Program-made: the position numbers and the translations under genes
Origin: CAJXVY01 sp965660355
GTDB taxonomy: Bacteria > Actinomycetota > Actinomycetes > Actinomycetales > Microbacteriaceae
Assembly: GCA_965660355.1 (NCBI GenBank)
Contig: CBFHZN010000004.1
Coordinates: forward strand, 1-64,000
Direction: 5' to 3'
Length of the DNA: 64,000 bases
Notes under the pieces: model-generated
Database searches by the model: none
What the model saw: only the letters and a program-made list of their open reading frames with translations
Told to the model about the DNA's origin: nothing
Shown: positions 43,883-52,846 of the stretch, one piece after another
Numbering within the stretch: position 1 is the stretch's first letter
How the letters are laid out: every line of letters starts with the position of its first letter

Positions 43883-45212
43883 GGATGGCTTCTCGAGAGC
43901 CTATCGAGAGATTCTTGCCCGCATTGGAGAGGCCAAACCGACGCCGGATCTTTATCCGGTTGAGCTTGCCAGCGAATTACTGGGAGACCCACAGTTTGCC
44001 TACCCAGTTATTCATATAACCGGAACAAACGGAAAAACCTCCACGGCAAGAATCATCGAGCGGATTCTGAGGGAGCACGGACTAAGGACCGGCAGGTTTA
44101 CATCCCCACATTTGGTGGATATAACCGAACGAATATCTATTGATGGAGAACCCTTAGAAAAAGACCTCTTTGAAGAATATTGGGATCAAATTTCTCCGAT
44201 TTTAGAAATTGCCGATGCAAAGCTGGAATCACTTGGAAAACCCAAAATTACATTTTTTGAGGCGGTCACACTGCTTGCTTTTCAAGCGTTTGCAGATGCG
44301 CCGGTGGATGTTGCGATCATCGAAGTTGGTATGGGTGGCGAGTGGGATGCAACGAATGTTGTAAATGCTGAAGTTGCTGTCTTTTCACAAATTGCTCTTG
44401 ATCACACCAAGCAGTTGGGTTCAACTGTGAGTGAGGTTGCAAAAACCAAATCAGGAATCATTAAGCCCGACTCGATAGTGGTCTCTCAAAGACAATCACC
44501 TGAGGCTGAATTTCAACTCAAGAACAAACTACTGGATGGTCAAAAAATTATTTTTGAGGATACTGACTACAGGATAGTTTCCCAAAAACCTGAGAACGGG
44601 GGCTACCGTTTTTCTTCGGAGACAGCACTGGTTGGCTATCAAAACCTTTTTCTTCCCCTTGCAGGAGAGCATCAGCTGCGAAATGCAATGTTGGCGGTGA
44701 GTGCCTGCGAGGCATTTTTGGGTGGTGGAAATAAGGCTTTGTCAGAACCCATTTTGCACAGTGCACTTGCCGATGCCACCAGCCCCGGCAGGTTGCAGGT
44801 TTTCAGAAAAAAACCTCTCACCATATTGGACGCTGCTCATAACCCGGCTGGAATCAAGTCTCTAACCGATGCGCTGGTTGACTATTTCGAAATTGAAAAA
44901 TGTGTAGTGGTCCTAGGCACGATGGCGGATAAGGATTACCCAAAGATGTTGGAGATTTTGAAGCCTCTAGTTTCTTCTTTAGTTATCACCCAGGCCGAAT
45001 CCGAGAGGGCGGTGCAGGCATCGGAACTAGCAGGAGAGGCAAATAGGCTGGGATTAGAGGTTCAAGAAATCGAGGGCAGCGAATTGGCGCTTGAGTATGC
45101 AACGGATATAGCCTTGGAGGCGGGATTGCCAGTGGTTGTGACGGGGAGCATTTTGCTGCTCGGGGAAATAATTAACAGAGAGCGCTTGGAGGCTGAGATT
45201 GAAAAAGACTAG
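43845..45212 (+). CDS. folC: Bifunctional folylpolyglutamate/dihydrofolate synthase
   Basis: About 455 residues. The P-loop ITGTNGKTSTARII, the GRFTSPHLVDITERI segment, the EVGMGGEWDATN motif and the DAAHNPAGIKSL C-terminal motif are all typical. It adds glutamates to folates. The start is uncertain: the frame is open from 43806, and ATG 43842/43845, TTG 43860 or TTG 43875 are all possible; ATG 43845 overlaps ileS by 38 bases. It works with the pab genes near the end of the window. Confidence 0.93.
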   Translation: MKKSALKWKNLPEDGFSRAYREILARIGEAKPTPDLYPVELASELLGDPQFAYPVIHITGTNGKTSTARIIERILREHGLRTGRFTSPHLVDITERISIDGEPLEKDLFEEYWDQISPILEIADAKLESLGKPKITFFEAVTLLAFQAFADAPVDVAIIEVGMGGEWDATNVVNAEVAVFSQIALDHTKQLGSTVSEVAKTKSGIIKPDSIVVSQRQSPEAEFQLKNKLLDGQKIIFEDTDYRIVSQKPENGGYRFSSETALVGYQNLFLPLAGEHQLRNAMLAVSACEAFLGGGNKALSEPILHSALADATSPGRLQVFRKKPLTILDAAHNPAGIKSLTDALVDYFEIEKCVVVLGTMADKDYPKMLEILKPLVSSLVITQAESERAVQASELAGEANRLGLEVQEIEGSELALEYATDIALEAGLPVVVTGSILLLGEIINRERLEAEIEKD

Positions 45213-45567
45213 GTCAACCCAGAGAACTCTGGGGAGCATCCTGCTAGTTTTTGAGGCCTTTGTGGTGTTTTTCGCAACACTTGTCGCGTTTGGGCTTGAG
45301 TTAGCTCCTCCGGAGTGGGTGTGGGGGATTGGAATCACAATCTCTCTGATAATGATGGTTACTCCCGGAATCTTGGGTAAACCTGGGGGTTATATTTTCG
45401 GATCGCTGTTGCAGGTCTTGTTAGTCATCAGTGGTTTTTGGATTTGGGGGATGTTCTTCGTGGGAGCAATCTTTGCTGGATTGTGGATTTGGATGATGAT
45501 AGCGGGAAGAACTGTCGATAAAGCCCGCGAGAATTACTTCAAACAATTAGAAGAGGAAGACAACTGA
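45199..45567 (+). CDS. DUF4233 membrane protein
   Basis: 122 residues with four hydrophobic spans, and a charged tail (DKARENYFKQLEEEDN). This family is almost always found between folC and ndk in actinobacteria; its function is unknown. TTG start inside the end of folC, with GGAGG at seven bases. Confidence 0.88.
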   Translation: MKKTRSTQRTLGSILLVFEAFVVFFATLVAFGLELAPPEWVWGIGITISLIMMVTPGILGKPGGYIFGSLLQVLLVISGFWIWGMFFVGAIFAGLWIWMMIAGRTVDKARENYFKQLEEEDN

Positions 45568-45568
45568 T

Positions 45569-45979
45569 ATGCAGTCAACACTTGTTTTGATAAAGCCTGA
45601 TGGTGTGAAAAGAAACCTGATTGGTGAAATCCTTCGTCGCTGCGAGGCAAAAGGTTATGTGATTGAAGAGATAAGGCTTTTTCAGCCTTCAAAACAATTA
45701 CTGGAAGAGCACTACGCAGAGCATCAAGGGAAGCCCTTTTTTGAACCACTGGTTGAATTCATGCTCAGCGGTCCAACCCTTGCATGCAAGCTAAGTGGCG
45801 ACAGGGTAATTGAGGGTTTCCGCTCAATTGCTGGAACCACCGATCCAACCACAGCTGCAGCCGGCACTATTAGAGGTGATTTGGCTAGAGACTGGGGTTT
45901 GAAAGTTCAACAGAATCTTGTGCATGGCTCAGACTCAGAAGAATCAGCACAGCGTGAGCTGAAACTGTGGTTTGGCTAA
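45569..45979 (+). CDS. ndk: Nucleoside diphosphate kinase
   Basis: 136-residue enzyme that balances nucleoside triphosphates. LIKPDGVKRNLIGEIL begins the fold and the phosphorylated His lies in NLVHGSDS near the end. Two bases separate it from DUF4233. Its TAA overlaps the TAG of the convergent VKOR gene (CTAA). Confidence 0.97.
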   Translation: MQSTLVLIKPDGVKRNLIGEILRRCEAKGYVIEEIRLFQPSKQLLEEHYAEHQGKPFFEPLVEFMLSGPTLACKLSGDRVIEGFRSIAGTTDPTTAAAGTIRGDLARDWGLKVQQNLVHGSDSEESAQRELKLWFG

Positions 45980-46587
45980 AAAAGAGTCGGCCACAAATCC
46001 CAGTAGACAATCAGGATAACTAGCGAGATTGCGACATAGGTTGCAGTCGATGCAACCCAGTTCCATTCATAGACTGCCTTACCGGTAGCTACCAAGTTCT
46101 CACCAAGCGCACCTTTGGCCATAACCAGTCCAGCATTCATCCATAAAAGAGGAATCATCGCAACCCAGGCAACAATGCAGTAGGGGCACAGAGCATCGAT
46201 CACGAACACGCTTTGCGAGAAAAGCCACAACACAAAAACAAACCCCAACACGTTTCCAACCAGATAGGCGTTCCAGAACCAATTTTTGAATTCAGCTCCT
46301 GCCAAAATGGCAAAACCAATTAATACCGGTGCGAAAAAACTGGCAAGCCCAATAAGTGGGTTTGGGAAACCAAAAAGTGAGGCCTGCTCTGTGAGCATCA
46401 CGGATTTGCAGGAAATAAAAGGAGAAACATCGCAGGCGAGAGTTGCCTCCGGGTTTTCGGCAACCCGAATGCGCTCAACGGTCAGCGCCAACGAAGCGAT
46501 CCATCCAATTACCCCAAACACAATTGAGGCTAGGGCGTAAAAAACCCCCGGTTTTACCCGAGTTTCATTCTCAATAAGGTTGCTCAC
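45976..46587 (-). CDS. Vitamin K epoxide reductase family protein
   Basis: 203-residue membrane protein with five or six spans. Two redox pairs are visible: C52 and C60 in the loop (ACDVSPFISC), and the active C134-P-Y-C137. In actinobacteria, VKOR replaces DsbB and reoxidises DsbA-like enzymes using quinone, so it supports disulfide formation outside the cytoplasm. The GTG start has a -10-like GATACT six bases upstream. Confidence 0.93.
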   Translation of the reverse strand: MSNLIENETRVKPGVFYALASIVFGVIGWIASLALTVERIRVAENPEATLACDVSPFISCKSVMLTEQASLFGFPNPLIGLASFFAPVLIGFAILAGAEFKNWFWNAYLVGNVLGFVFVLWLFSQSVFVIDALCPYCIVAWVAMIPLLWMNAGLVMAKGALGENLVATGKAVYEWNWVASTATYVAISLVILIVYWDLWPTLF

Positions 46588-46593
46588 CGAGTC

Positions 46594-46622
46594 AGTATCT
46601 CATTTCTGTCACGTTGTTGCTA
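46594..46622 (-). promoter_or_regulatory. Possible leaderless promoter of the VKOR gene
   Basis: On the minus strand, TAGCAA (46617-46622), a 17-base spacer and GATACT (46594-46599), which ends six bases before the GTG. The -35 box is weak. Confidence 0.35.
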
Positions 46623-46770
46623 AGCTAAAGATAGGTGTAGCCACAGTTACACCGAAGATTTTTGCGGAATGTTGAGCCAAATGAAGGGCCACCGTGATTA
46701 GCGCGAGGACGCGCAAGAGTTATGATTTGACGCCGAGACCGGCTGTGGACGAATCGGCACAGGAGCCAAA

Positions 46771-48600
46771 GTGCCAAGGAAAAAGACCGAGGCTGAGCCA
46801 AAAGCAGTTCAGCCACCCGCAGCATCATTATTGTTTCAAGCACCTGATTTGCCAACCCCAGAGGTTGACACTCGAAGTGGAAAACTCAAAGCGGAAAAAG
46901 CCAGACCCCCGAAGCAGGAGGAATCTGAGCCTCGCAAGCGAAATAGAACCAAGACGCCAGAACAGAAACCAGAAGAAAAAAAGACAGATGATTCGACCCG
47001 AGTCGATTCAAAGCGTCAGCGTCGGAGAGAACCGCGCAATGACAACCGCAGGCGAAGCAGCATCTCAGAGAGTGAATTTTTAGCAAGACGTGAATCTGTT
47101 GATCGGAAAATGATTGTTCGCGAGGCAGACGACAGGGTTCAGATAGGCGTTTTGGAAGATGCCATTTTGGTGGAGCACTACGTTGCTCAGTCTCAATCGG
47201 CTTCACTAATTGGAAATATCTATCTTGGAAAGGTTCAAAACGTTCTTCCCAGCATGGAGGCAGCCTTTGTTGATATCGGCAAGGGTCGAAATGCAGTTTT
47301 ATATTCGGGGGAAGTGGACTGGGATGCAGCCGAAACAGGAAATCAGCCAAGAAAAATTGAACTTGCACTCAAAACAGGCGACAAAGTATTAGTGCAGGTC
47401 ACAAAAGATCCAGTTGGCCAAAAGGGTGCTCGCTTGACCAGTCAGATATCTCTCCCCGGAAGATATCTGGTGTATGTGCCAGGTGGAAACATGAACGGAA
47501 TATCCAGGAAGCTTCCTGATAAAGAGCGCCAACGTCTCAAAGCAATTCTCAAAGAATTACTTCCAGCTGATGCTGGGGTGATTGTTCGAACCGCAGCAGA
47601 GGGTGCAACGGAAGAGCAATTGGCGCTCGATGTGAAAAGACTTACCGAACAGTGGCAGAGCATTGGCAAAAAAAGCGAAAAAGGCAAAGCACCCTCGCTT
47701 TTGCACACCGAATCCGATCAGTTGATCAAAATCATCAGGGATGTTTTCAACGAAGACTTCCAATCAATGGTTGTCCAGGGCGACAAAACCAACACCACTG
47801 TCAACGAATATCTTGACAGCGTTGCGCCCGAGTTGAAAGAAAGACTTAGCGTTCACAAAGGCAAAGAGGATATTTTTGACTCTTTCAGAATCGGCGACCA
47901 AATTCACAAAGCTTTAGAGCGCAAGGTTTATTTGCCAAGTGGTGGATCACTTGTGATTGACCGCACGGAAGCCATGACGGTTGTCGATGTAAATACTGGA
48001 AAGTTCATCGGTAGTGGCGGAAACCTAGAAGAAACCGTAACCAAAAACAATTTGGAAGCTGCTGAGGAGCTGGTTCGTCAACTGAGACTTCGGGACATTG
48101 GTGGAATCATCGTCGTTGATTTTATTGACATGACTCTGGAATCCAACCGAGAACAGGTGCAAAGAAGACTCATGGAATGCCTCAGTAGAGACAGAACCAA
48201 GCATCAGGTCGCCGAAGTCACATCTCTGGGACTTATTCAGATGACCAGAAAGAAGCTAGGCGTTGGATTGCTGGAGACTTTTGGTGAGGTTTGTGAGTGC
48301 TGCGCCGGCAGAGGAATGACAATCACCGATGAGCAAAAATACAAAGCAGAACAAAAAGGCTCAAAGGCAAAGCCTGAAACCAAGAAGATTGTTGATCCAG
48401 AAAAAGCCAAAGAGCTTGGTTCGATGGTGAACAAAATTCATGACGCCGCGGCCGGGGATGAGCCCGCAAAGAGCGAGCAGCCTGGCAATGTGTTGGATAA
48501 AGTATTGGATTCCCTGCCAGAACCTGAGCAAACCAAACCCAAAAAACCGAGGCGCAGACGAGTTACTTCGAAACAGACCACTCCAAACGTTGACCAATAG
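46771..48600 (+). CDS. rne: Ribonuclease E/G
   Basis: 609-residue endoribonuclease for mRNA decay and rRNA/tRNA processing. A disordered, basic N-terminal extension (about 1-105) precedes the S1 domain (SLIGNIYLGKVQNVLPSMEAAFVDIG). The catalytic part has VIDRTEAMTVVDVN (D406 region) and VVDFIDM (D450 region). The zinc-link CECCAGRG is near residue 508. The tail is Lys/Arg-rich. GTG start with CAGGAG six bases before it. A 183-base leader (46588-46770) separates it from the divergent VKOR gene. Confidence 0.93.
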   Translation: MPRKKTEAEPKAVQPPAASLLFQAPDLPTPEVDTRSGKLKAEKARPPKQEESEPRKRNRTKTPEQKPEEKKTDDSTRVDSKRQRRREPRNDNRRRSSISESEFLARRESVDRKMIVREADDRVQIGVLEDAILVEHYVAQSQSASLIGNIYLGKVQNVLPSMEAAFVDIGKGRNAVLYSGEVDWDAAETGNQPRKIELALKTGDKVLVQVTKDPVGQKGARLTSQISLPGRYLVYVPGGNMNGISRKLPDKERQRLKAILKELLPADAGVIVRTAAEGATEEQLALDVKRLTEQWQSIGKKSEKGKAPSLLHTESDQLIKIIRDVFNEDFQSMVVQGDKTNTTVNEYLDSVAPELKERLSVHKGKEDIFDSFRIGDQIHKALERKVYLPSGGSLVIDRTEAMTVVDVNTGKFIGSGGNLEETVTKNNLEAAEELVRQLRLRDIGGIIVVDFIDMTLESNREQVQRRLMECLSRDRTKHQVAEVTSLGLIQMTRKKLGVGLLETFGEVCECCAGRGMTITDEQKYKAEQKGSKAKPETKKIVDPEKAKELGSMVNKIHDAAAGDEPAKSEQPGNVLDKVLDSLPEPEQTKPKKPRRRRVTSKQTTPNVDQ

Positions 48601-48617
48601 GTAGATTCAGGTATAGA
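48590..48617 (+). promoter_or_regulatory. Promoter of rplU-rpmA
   Basis: TTGACC (48590-48595) in the last codons of rne, a 16-base spacer and TATAGA (48612-48617). This predicts a leader of about 45 bases containing a small hairpin (GTTGC-TT-GCAAC) before the ribosome binding site. Confidence 0.6.
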
Positions 48618-48667
48618 ATTCAAGGCTGTTGCTTGCAACATCCCTAAGCAGACAAAAGAGGTTAAGC

Positions 48668-48973
48668 GTGGTTTACGCAGTAGTGCGCGCCGGTGGGCGC
48701 CAGGAAAAAGTAGAGGTCGGGTCACTAGTGACCATGGACCGTATCAAGTCTTCCAGTGGCAAGGTAGAGCTCCCTGCGGTATTGCTCGTTGACGGTGACA
48801 AAGTCACCTCCGATGCGAAGGCGCTGGCCAAGGTTAAAGTGACAGCTGAGGTCATTGAAGAACTCAGGGGCCCAAAGATTGTGATTCAGAAATACAAGAA
48901 CAAAACTGGCTATAAAAAGCGTCAGGGTCACCGTCAGGATTTGACCCGCGTTAAGGTCACCGAGATTAAGTAG
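48668..48973 (+). CDS. rplU: Large ribosomal subunit protein L21
   Basis: 101 residues, normal length. It begins MVYAVVRAGGRQEKVEVGS and contains the conserved IQKYKNKTGYKKRQGHRQ RNA-binding signature near the C-terminus. The GTG at 48668 was chosen because it gives the standard N-terminus and follows AGAGG at seven bases; the frame is open further upstream. Confidence 0.97.
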   Translation: MVYAVVRAGGRQEKVEVGSLVTMDRIKSSSGKVELPAVLLVDGDKVTSDAKALAKVKVTAEVIEELRGPKIVIQKYKNKTGYKKRQGHRQDLTRVKVTEIK

Positions 48974-48979
48974 GCGGAA

Positions 48980-49231
48980 ATGGCACACAAAAAGGGAGCT
49001 AGCTCCACTAAAAACGGTCGCGATTCAAACGCGCAGCGTTTGGGAGTGAAAAGATTTGCAGGAGAAGTTGTAAACGCGGGTGAGATTATCGTCCGCCAGC
49101 GCGGAACACACTTCCACCCGGGGTCCAACGTGGGCCGTGGAAAAGACGACACTTTGTTCGCCCTCGCAGGAGGTGCTGTCGAATTTGGCAGCAAGGGCGG
49201 TCGCAAGGTCGTAAACATTTTGGCTGAGTAG
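48980..49231 (+). CDS. rpmA: Large ribosomal subunit protein L27
   Basis: 83 residues starting MAHKKGASSTKNGRDS, the flexible N-terminus that reaches the peptidyl-transferase centre, with GVKRFAGEVV and RQRGTHFHPG. Six bases after rplU. A strong terminator follows 16 bases after the stop. Confidence 0.98.
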   Translation: MAHKKGASSTKNGRDSNAQRLGVKRFAGEVVNAGEIIVRQRGTHFHPGSNVGRGKDDTLFALAGGAVEFGSKGGRKVVNILAE

Positions 49232-49247
49232 CCAGGAGTAAGATTTT

Positions 49248-49280
49248 TGGGCGGGCCTGTGGGTCCGCCCATTTTTATTT
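49248..49280 (+). terminator. Rho-independent terminator between rpmA and obg
   Basis: Stem TGGGCGG/CCGCCCA, extendable by two pairs, followed by ATTTTTATTT. The obg ribosome binding site (GGAGG, 49281-49285) begins at once after the T-run, so obg must rely on read-through or a promoter not visible. Confidence 0.85.
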
Positions 49281-49289
49281 GGAGGTGAA

Positions 49290-50789
49290 GTGGTTACTTT
49301 TATTGATGAAGTGAAGCTTCAGCTTGCAGCGGGGGATGGCGGCAACGGCTGCGTTTCTGTGAAACGTGAGAGATATAAACCACTCGCCGGTCCCGATGGT
49401 GGCAACGGGGGAAGTGGCGGATCTATTTGGCTGGTTGCCGAGACCAACACCGGAACGCTGATTGATTATCACTATCGTCCCCACCGCACTGCCGGCAGAG
49501 GCGATGCCGGGGCGGGAGATTTTCGTAACGGAGCCAAGGGCGAAGATCTTATTTTGGATGTTCCCGTTGGAACGGTGGTGAAATCACCAAAGGGAGAGAT
49601 TCTGGCTGATCTAAATCAGCCAGGCATGAAATTGGAAGTTGCCCAGGGCGGTATGGGCGGATTGGGAAATGCTGCCTTAGCCAGCAAACGTCGCAAAGCG
49701 CCTGGCTTTGCATTGCTTGGCATTCCTGGCTGGACTGGCGAGATAGTGCTGGAGCTCAAGACAGTGGCGGATGTTGCGCTTGTGGGTTATCCAAGTGCTG
49801 GTAAATCATCACTGATTGCTGCTTTGAGTGCTGCGAGACCAAAGATTGCAGATTATCCATTCACAACACTGCATCCAAACCTGGGAGTTGTCCAGGCGGG
49901 GGAGCGAAGCTACACAATTGCTGATGTCCCTGGGTTAATCGAAGGGGCAAGCGAGGGAAAAGGGCTTGGTTTGCAGTTTCTGAGACACATTGAGCGCTGT
50001 TCTGTGATTTTGCATGTGATTGATTGCGCAACTTTAGAACCAGACAGGGAACCACTAAAAGACTACCGAGCAATTGTTCAGGAGTTAGAAAACTACCAAG
50101 TTGAAAACGGAACCCCTTTGAATCAGCGACCGCAGCTAATTGCATTGAACAAAATAGACCTGGATGACGGTGAGACAATAGCCAAAATGGTTCGTCCAGA
50201 GTTTGAAAAATTGGGGCTAAAAGTTTTTGAGGTTTCTGCAATTACTAAGCAAGGCTTGAAGGAGCTGAGCTTTGCAATGAGTGACCTGATTGAAAAGCAT
50301 GCCGATGTCCAAGAAAGCGCAAGAGAGATTATCAGCCTAGTTAAACAGGCACCCAGCGATGAGTTTGAGGTTAGGCCTGAAAATTCCGCCGAGGGAACCA
50401 TTTATAGAATCATCGGGGTGAAACCTGAAAGATGGGTTGCTCAGACCGATTTCAGCAATGATGAGGCAGTCGGCTACCTGGCGGAGAGATTGGCAAAGCT
50501 TGGTGTTGAAGAGAGGCTTATGAAAGCAGGGGCTAAGTCGGGTTCGACAGTGGTTATCGGTTCTGAAAATGGAGTGTTGTTTGAGTGGCAACCGATGGTG
50601 AATTCAATATCTGAGGTGTCGACTCCAAGGGGAAGCGATTCAAGAATTGATGGAAATGATCGCCGAACAACTAAGCAGCGGCGTGAGCAGTATCACGAGA
50701 TGATGGACAGCAGAACTCGCATGAGGGACAAAATGCAGGCCGAGAGAGAGGCCTCGAAAATTAGCGAGCAATATTTGGACGAGGAGTAA
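49290..50789 (+). CDS. obg: GTPase Obg
   Basis: 499-residue ribosome-assembly and stress GTPase. The glycine-rich Obg fold covers about 1-157 (FIDEVKLQLAAGDGGNG, GGNGGSGG). The G domain has GYPSAGKSS (G1), DVPGL (G3) and NKID (G4). A C-terminal OCT domain (about 355-430) and a charged tail (about 430-499) follow. GTG start with GGAGG at four bases. Confidence 0.96.
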   Translation: MVTFIDEVKLQLAAGDGGNGCVSVKRERYKPLAGPDGGNGGSGGSIWLVAETNTGTLIDYHYRPHRTAGRGDAGAGDFRNGAKGEDLILDVPVGTVVKSPKGEILADLNQPGMKLEVAQGGMGGLGNAALASKRRKAPGFALLGIPGWTGEIVLELKTVADVALVGYPSAGKSSLIAALSAARPKIADYPFTTLHPNLGVVQAGERSYTIADVPGLIEGASEGKGLGLQFLRHIERCSVILHVIDCATLEPDREPLKDYRAIVQELENYQVENGTPLNQRPQLIALNKIDLDDGETIAKMVRPEFEKLGLKVFEVSAITKQGLKELSFAMSDLIEKHADVQESAREIISLVKQAPSDEFEVRPENSAEGTIYRIIGVKPERWVAQTDFSNDEAVGYLAERLAKLGVEERLMKAGAKSGSTVVIGSENGVLFEWQPMVNSISEVSTPRGSDSRIDGNDRRTTKQRREQYHEMMDSRTRMRDKMQAEREASKISEQYLDEE

Positions 50790-50790
50790 C

Positions 50791-51579
50791 TTGCTAAGCC
50801 AAATTAGTGAAATCAGTGAATCCTCTCTAGTAGTGGTGAAAATAGGTAGTTCTTCCATCACTGGCGAAAATTCCGAGCAATTAGGTCTTGTTTGCAAGCT
50901 GGTCGCCAATCTTCATAAGCAGGGAATTGCGGTGGTAGTGGTCAGCAGTGGGGCAATTGCATCTTCGGCGCCAGTGTTGGGGATTACCGCCAGAGCAACC
51001 GACCTGCCAACATCGCAGGCAATGGCTGCAGTTGGGCAGTTGCGGTTGATGGCCGATTATCAACGTCTGCTATCAGGATTTAACTTGATTGCAGGGCAAG
51101 TACTCCTAACTGTTGAAAACATGGAAACTCCAGAAACCAGATCGAATGCGCTGCAAGCTTTTTCGAGGCTTTTAGAAATGGGTGTGATTCCAATTGTGAA
51201 TGAAAACGACACTGTTGCGACTCAAGAGATTCGCTTTGGTGATAACGACGGTTTGGCTGCCAGTGTCGCAACTTTATTGGGTGCCGATTTATTAATCTTA
51301 CTTAGTGATGTTGATGCGATTTACACCGGCCCGCCAGATCAGGCTGGCTCAAAACCAATTGCTCGAATTAGTTCCCAAGAAGATTTGCAGAATGTGCAAA
51401 TATCGGGAACCTCAACCGGTTTTGGAACTGGGGGTGCACTGACAAAAGTCTCGGCCGCTTTGAAAGTTTCAGAGTCCGGGATTCCCGTAATGCTTACAAA
51501 GGTCACAAACGCAGAAAAAATTCTGTTTGAAGATTTCACTCACACCTGGTTCGAGGCAAAGAATAAGCTTGAGTCATGA
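50791..51579 (+). CDS. proB: Glutamate 5-kinase without PUA domain
   Basis: 262-residue amino acid kinase for the first step of proline synthesis. VVVKIGSSSIT, VVVSSGAIASSAP, NENDTVAT and LLSDVDAIYTGPP are conserved. The RNA-binding-like PUA domain of about 100 residues found in many ProB proteins is missing. The TTG start has GAGGAG at five bases. Overlaps proA by four bases (ATGA). Confidence 0.94.
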   Translation: MLSQISEISESSLVVVKIGSSSITGENSEQLGLVCKLVANLHKQGIAVVVVSSGAIASSAPVLGITARATDLPTSQAMAAVGQLRLMADYQRLLSGFNLIAGQVLLTVENMETPETRSNALQAFSRLLEMGVIPIVNENDTVATQEIRFGDNDGLAASVATLLGADLLILLSDVDAIYTGPPDQAGSKPIARISSQEDLQNVQISGTSTGFGTGGALTKVSAALKVSESGIPVMLTKVTNAEKILFEDFTHTWFEAKNKLES

Positions 51580-52820
51580 CGGTTCAACAGATTCTTAGCT
51601 CGGCTAAAAAGGCATCCCCAGTATTGGCTCAGGCTTCTACGGGGCAAAAGCATTTGGCGTTGTCGAACCTGAGAAATCTTCTGGCAGAGAACAGTCAAAA
51701 GATTTTAGAAGCTAATCAGCAGGATCTGGATCGAGGCGAAAAAGAGGGACTGGCACAGTCCCTGTTTGATCGATTGCGATTGAGTGATGAGCGAATTCAG
51801 GGTTTGCAGTCCGCAATTGATGAAATCATTGGCTTCGGCGATCCGATAGGGGATGTCCTCAGGGGAAGCAAATTAGAAAATGGTCTAAGAATCGAACAGG
51901 TGCGCGTTCCCTTCGGTGTGATTGGCGTGATTTACGAGGCAAGACCCAATGTGACCATAGACATCGCCTCACTGGCTATTAAGAGTGGTAACGGCGCAGT
52001 GCTTCGGGGTGGGAGTGCAGCGGTTGAGACCAATCGGGTGCTAGTTGGCCTGATTCAAAAAGCTCTGGAGCAGGCGAAGCTTCCAAAACAACTTGTCCAA
52101 ACTGTTGATGACTTCGGTCGACAGGGAGGGACCGAGATGATGCAGGCTCGAGGTTTGGTTGATGTTTTGATCCCGAGGGGGAGTGCAAACCTAATCCAAA
52201 CCGTTGTGAACGAATCAAAAGTGCCCGTTATTGAAACTGGTGATGGAATAGTCCATCTTTTCATCGACAAAGATGCTGATGAACAAAAGGCGATTGGGAT
52301 TGCTAATAATTCAAAAACCCATCGGGTGAGTGTTTGCAACTCTCTGGAGACACTGTTGATTCATTCCGAAGTCCTAGAAACAACGGGGCTTGCCATTTTG
52401 AACGACTTGAAAGCCAGTGGAGTGAAGATAAACGCCTGTGATAAGACCAGGGCTTTTTTTCCCGAGGCTAACCAAGCCACCGATGAGAATTGGGCCACTG
52501 AGTATTTAGCCATGGAGATATCCGTGAAAACAGTTGAAAATCTGGATGAGGCCTTGGATCACATAGCGAAATACTCTACTCACCACACCGAGAGCATTGT
52601 CACCGAGGACTACTCGAGGGCAGAAAGATTTTTGGCAGAGGTTGATAGTGCCGCAGTGATGGTCAACGCCTCTACCAGATTCACAGATGGTGGACAGTTT
52701 GGAATGGGTGCTGAGGTTGGCATTTCAACACAAAAACTCCACGCACGGGGACCGATGGGACTGAACGAGCTGACTTCGACCAAGTGGCTTGTTCGTGGCG
52801 ATGGGCAAATTCGTAGTTAG
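51576..52820 (+). CDS. proA: Gamma-glutamyl phosphate reductase
   Basis: 414-residue aldehyde-dehydrogenase-fold enzyme for the second step of proline synthesis. VPFGVIGVIYEARPNVT, GNGAVLRGGSAA, the catalytic Cys in THRVSVCNSLE and the ASTRFTDGGQFGMGAEVGIST segment are present. Translated together with proB. Confidence 0.96.
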   Translation: MTVQQILSSAKKASPVLAQASTGQKHLALSNLRNLLAENSQKILEANQQDLDRGEKEGLAQSLFDRLRLSDERIQGLQSAIDEIIGFGDPIGDVLRGSKLENGLRIEQVRVPFGVIGVIYEARPNVTIDIASLAIKSGNGAVLRGGSAAVETNRVLVGLIQKALEQAKLPKQLVQTVDDFGRQGGTEMMQARGLVDVLIPRGSANLIQTVVNESKVPVIETGDGIVHLFIDKDADEQKAIGIANNSKTHRVSVCNSLETLLIHSEVLETTGLAILNDLKASGVKINACDKTRAFFPEANQATDENWATEYLAMEISVKTVENLDEALDHIAKYSTHHTESIVTEDYSRAERFLAEVDSAAVMVNASTRFTDGGQFGMGAEVGISTQKLHARGPMGLNELTSTKWLVRGDGQIRS

Positions 52821-52846
52821 AATATAGAAAAGCCAAGAGGAGAAAC

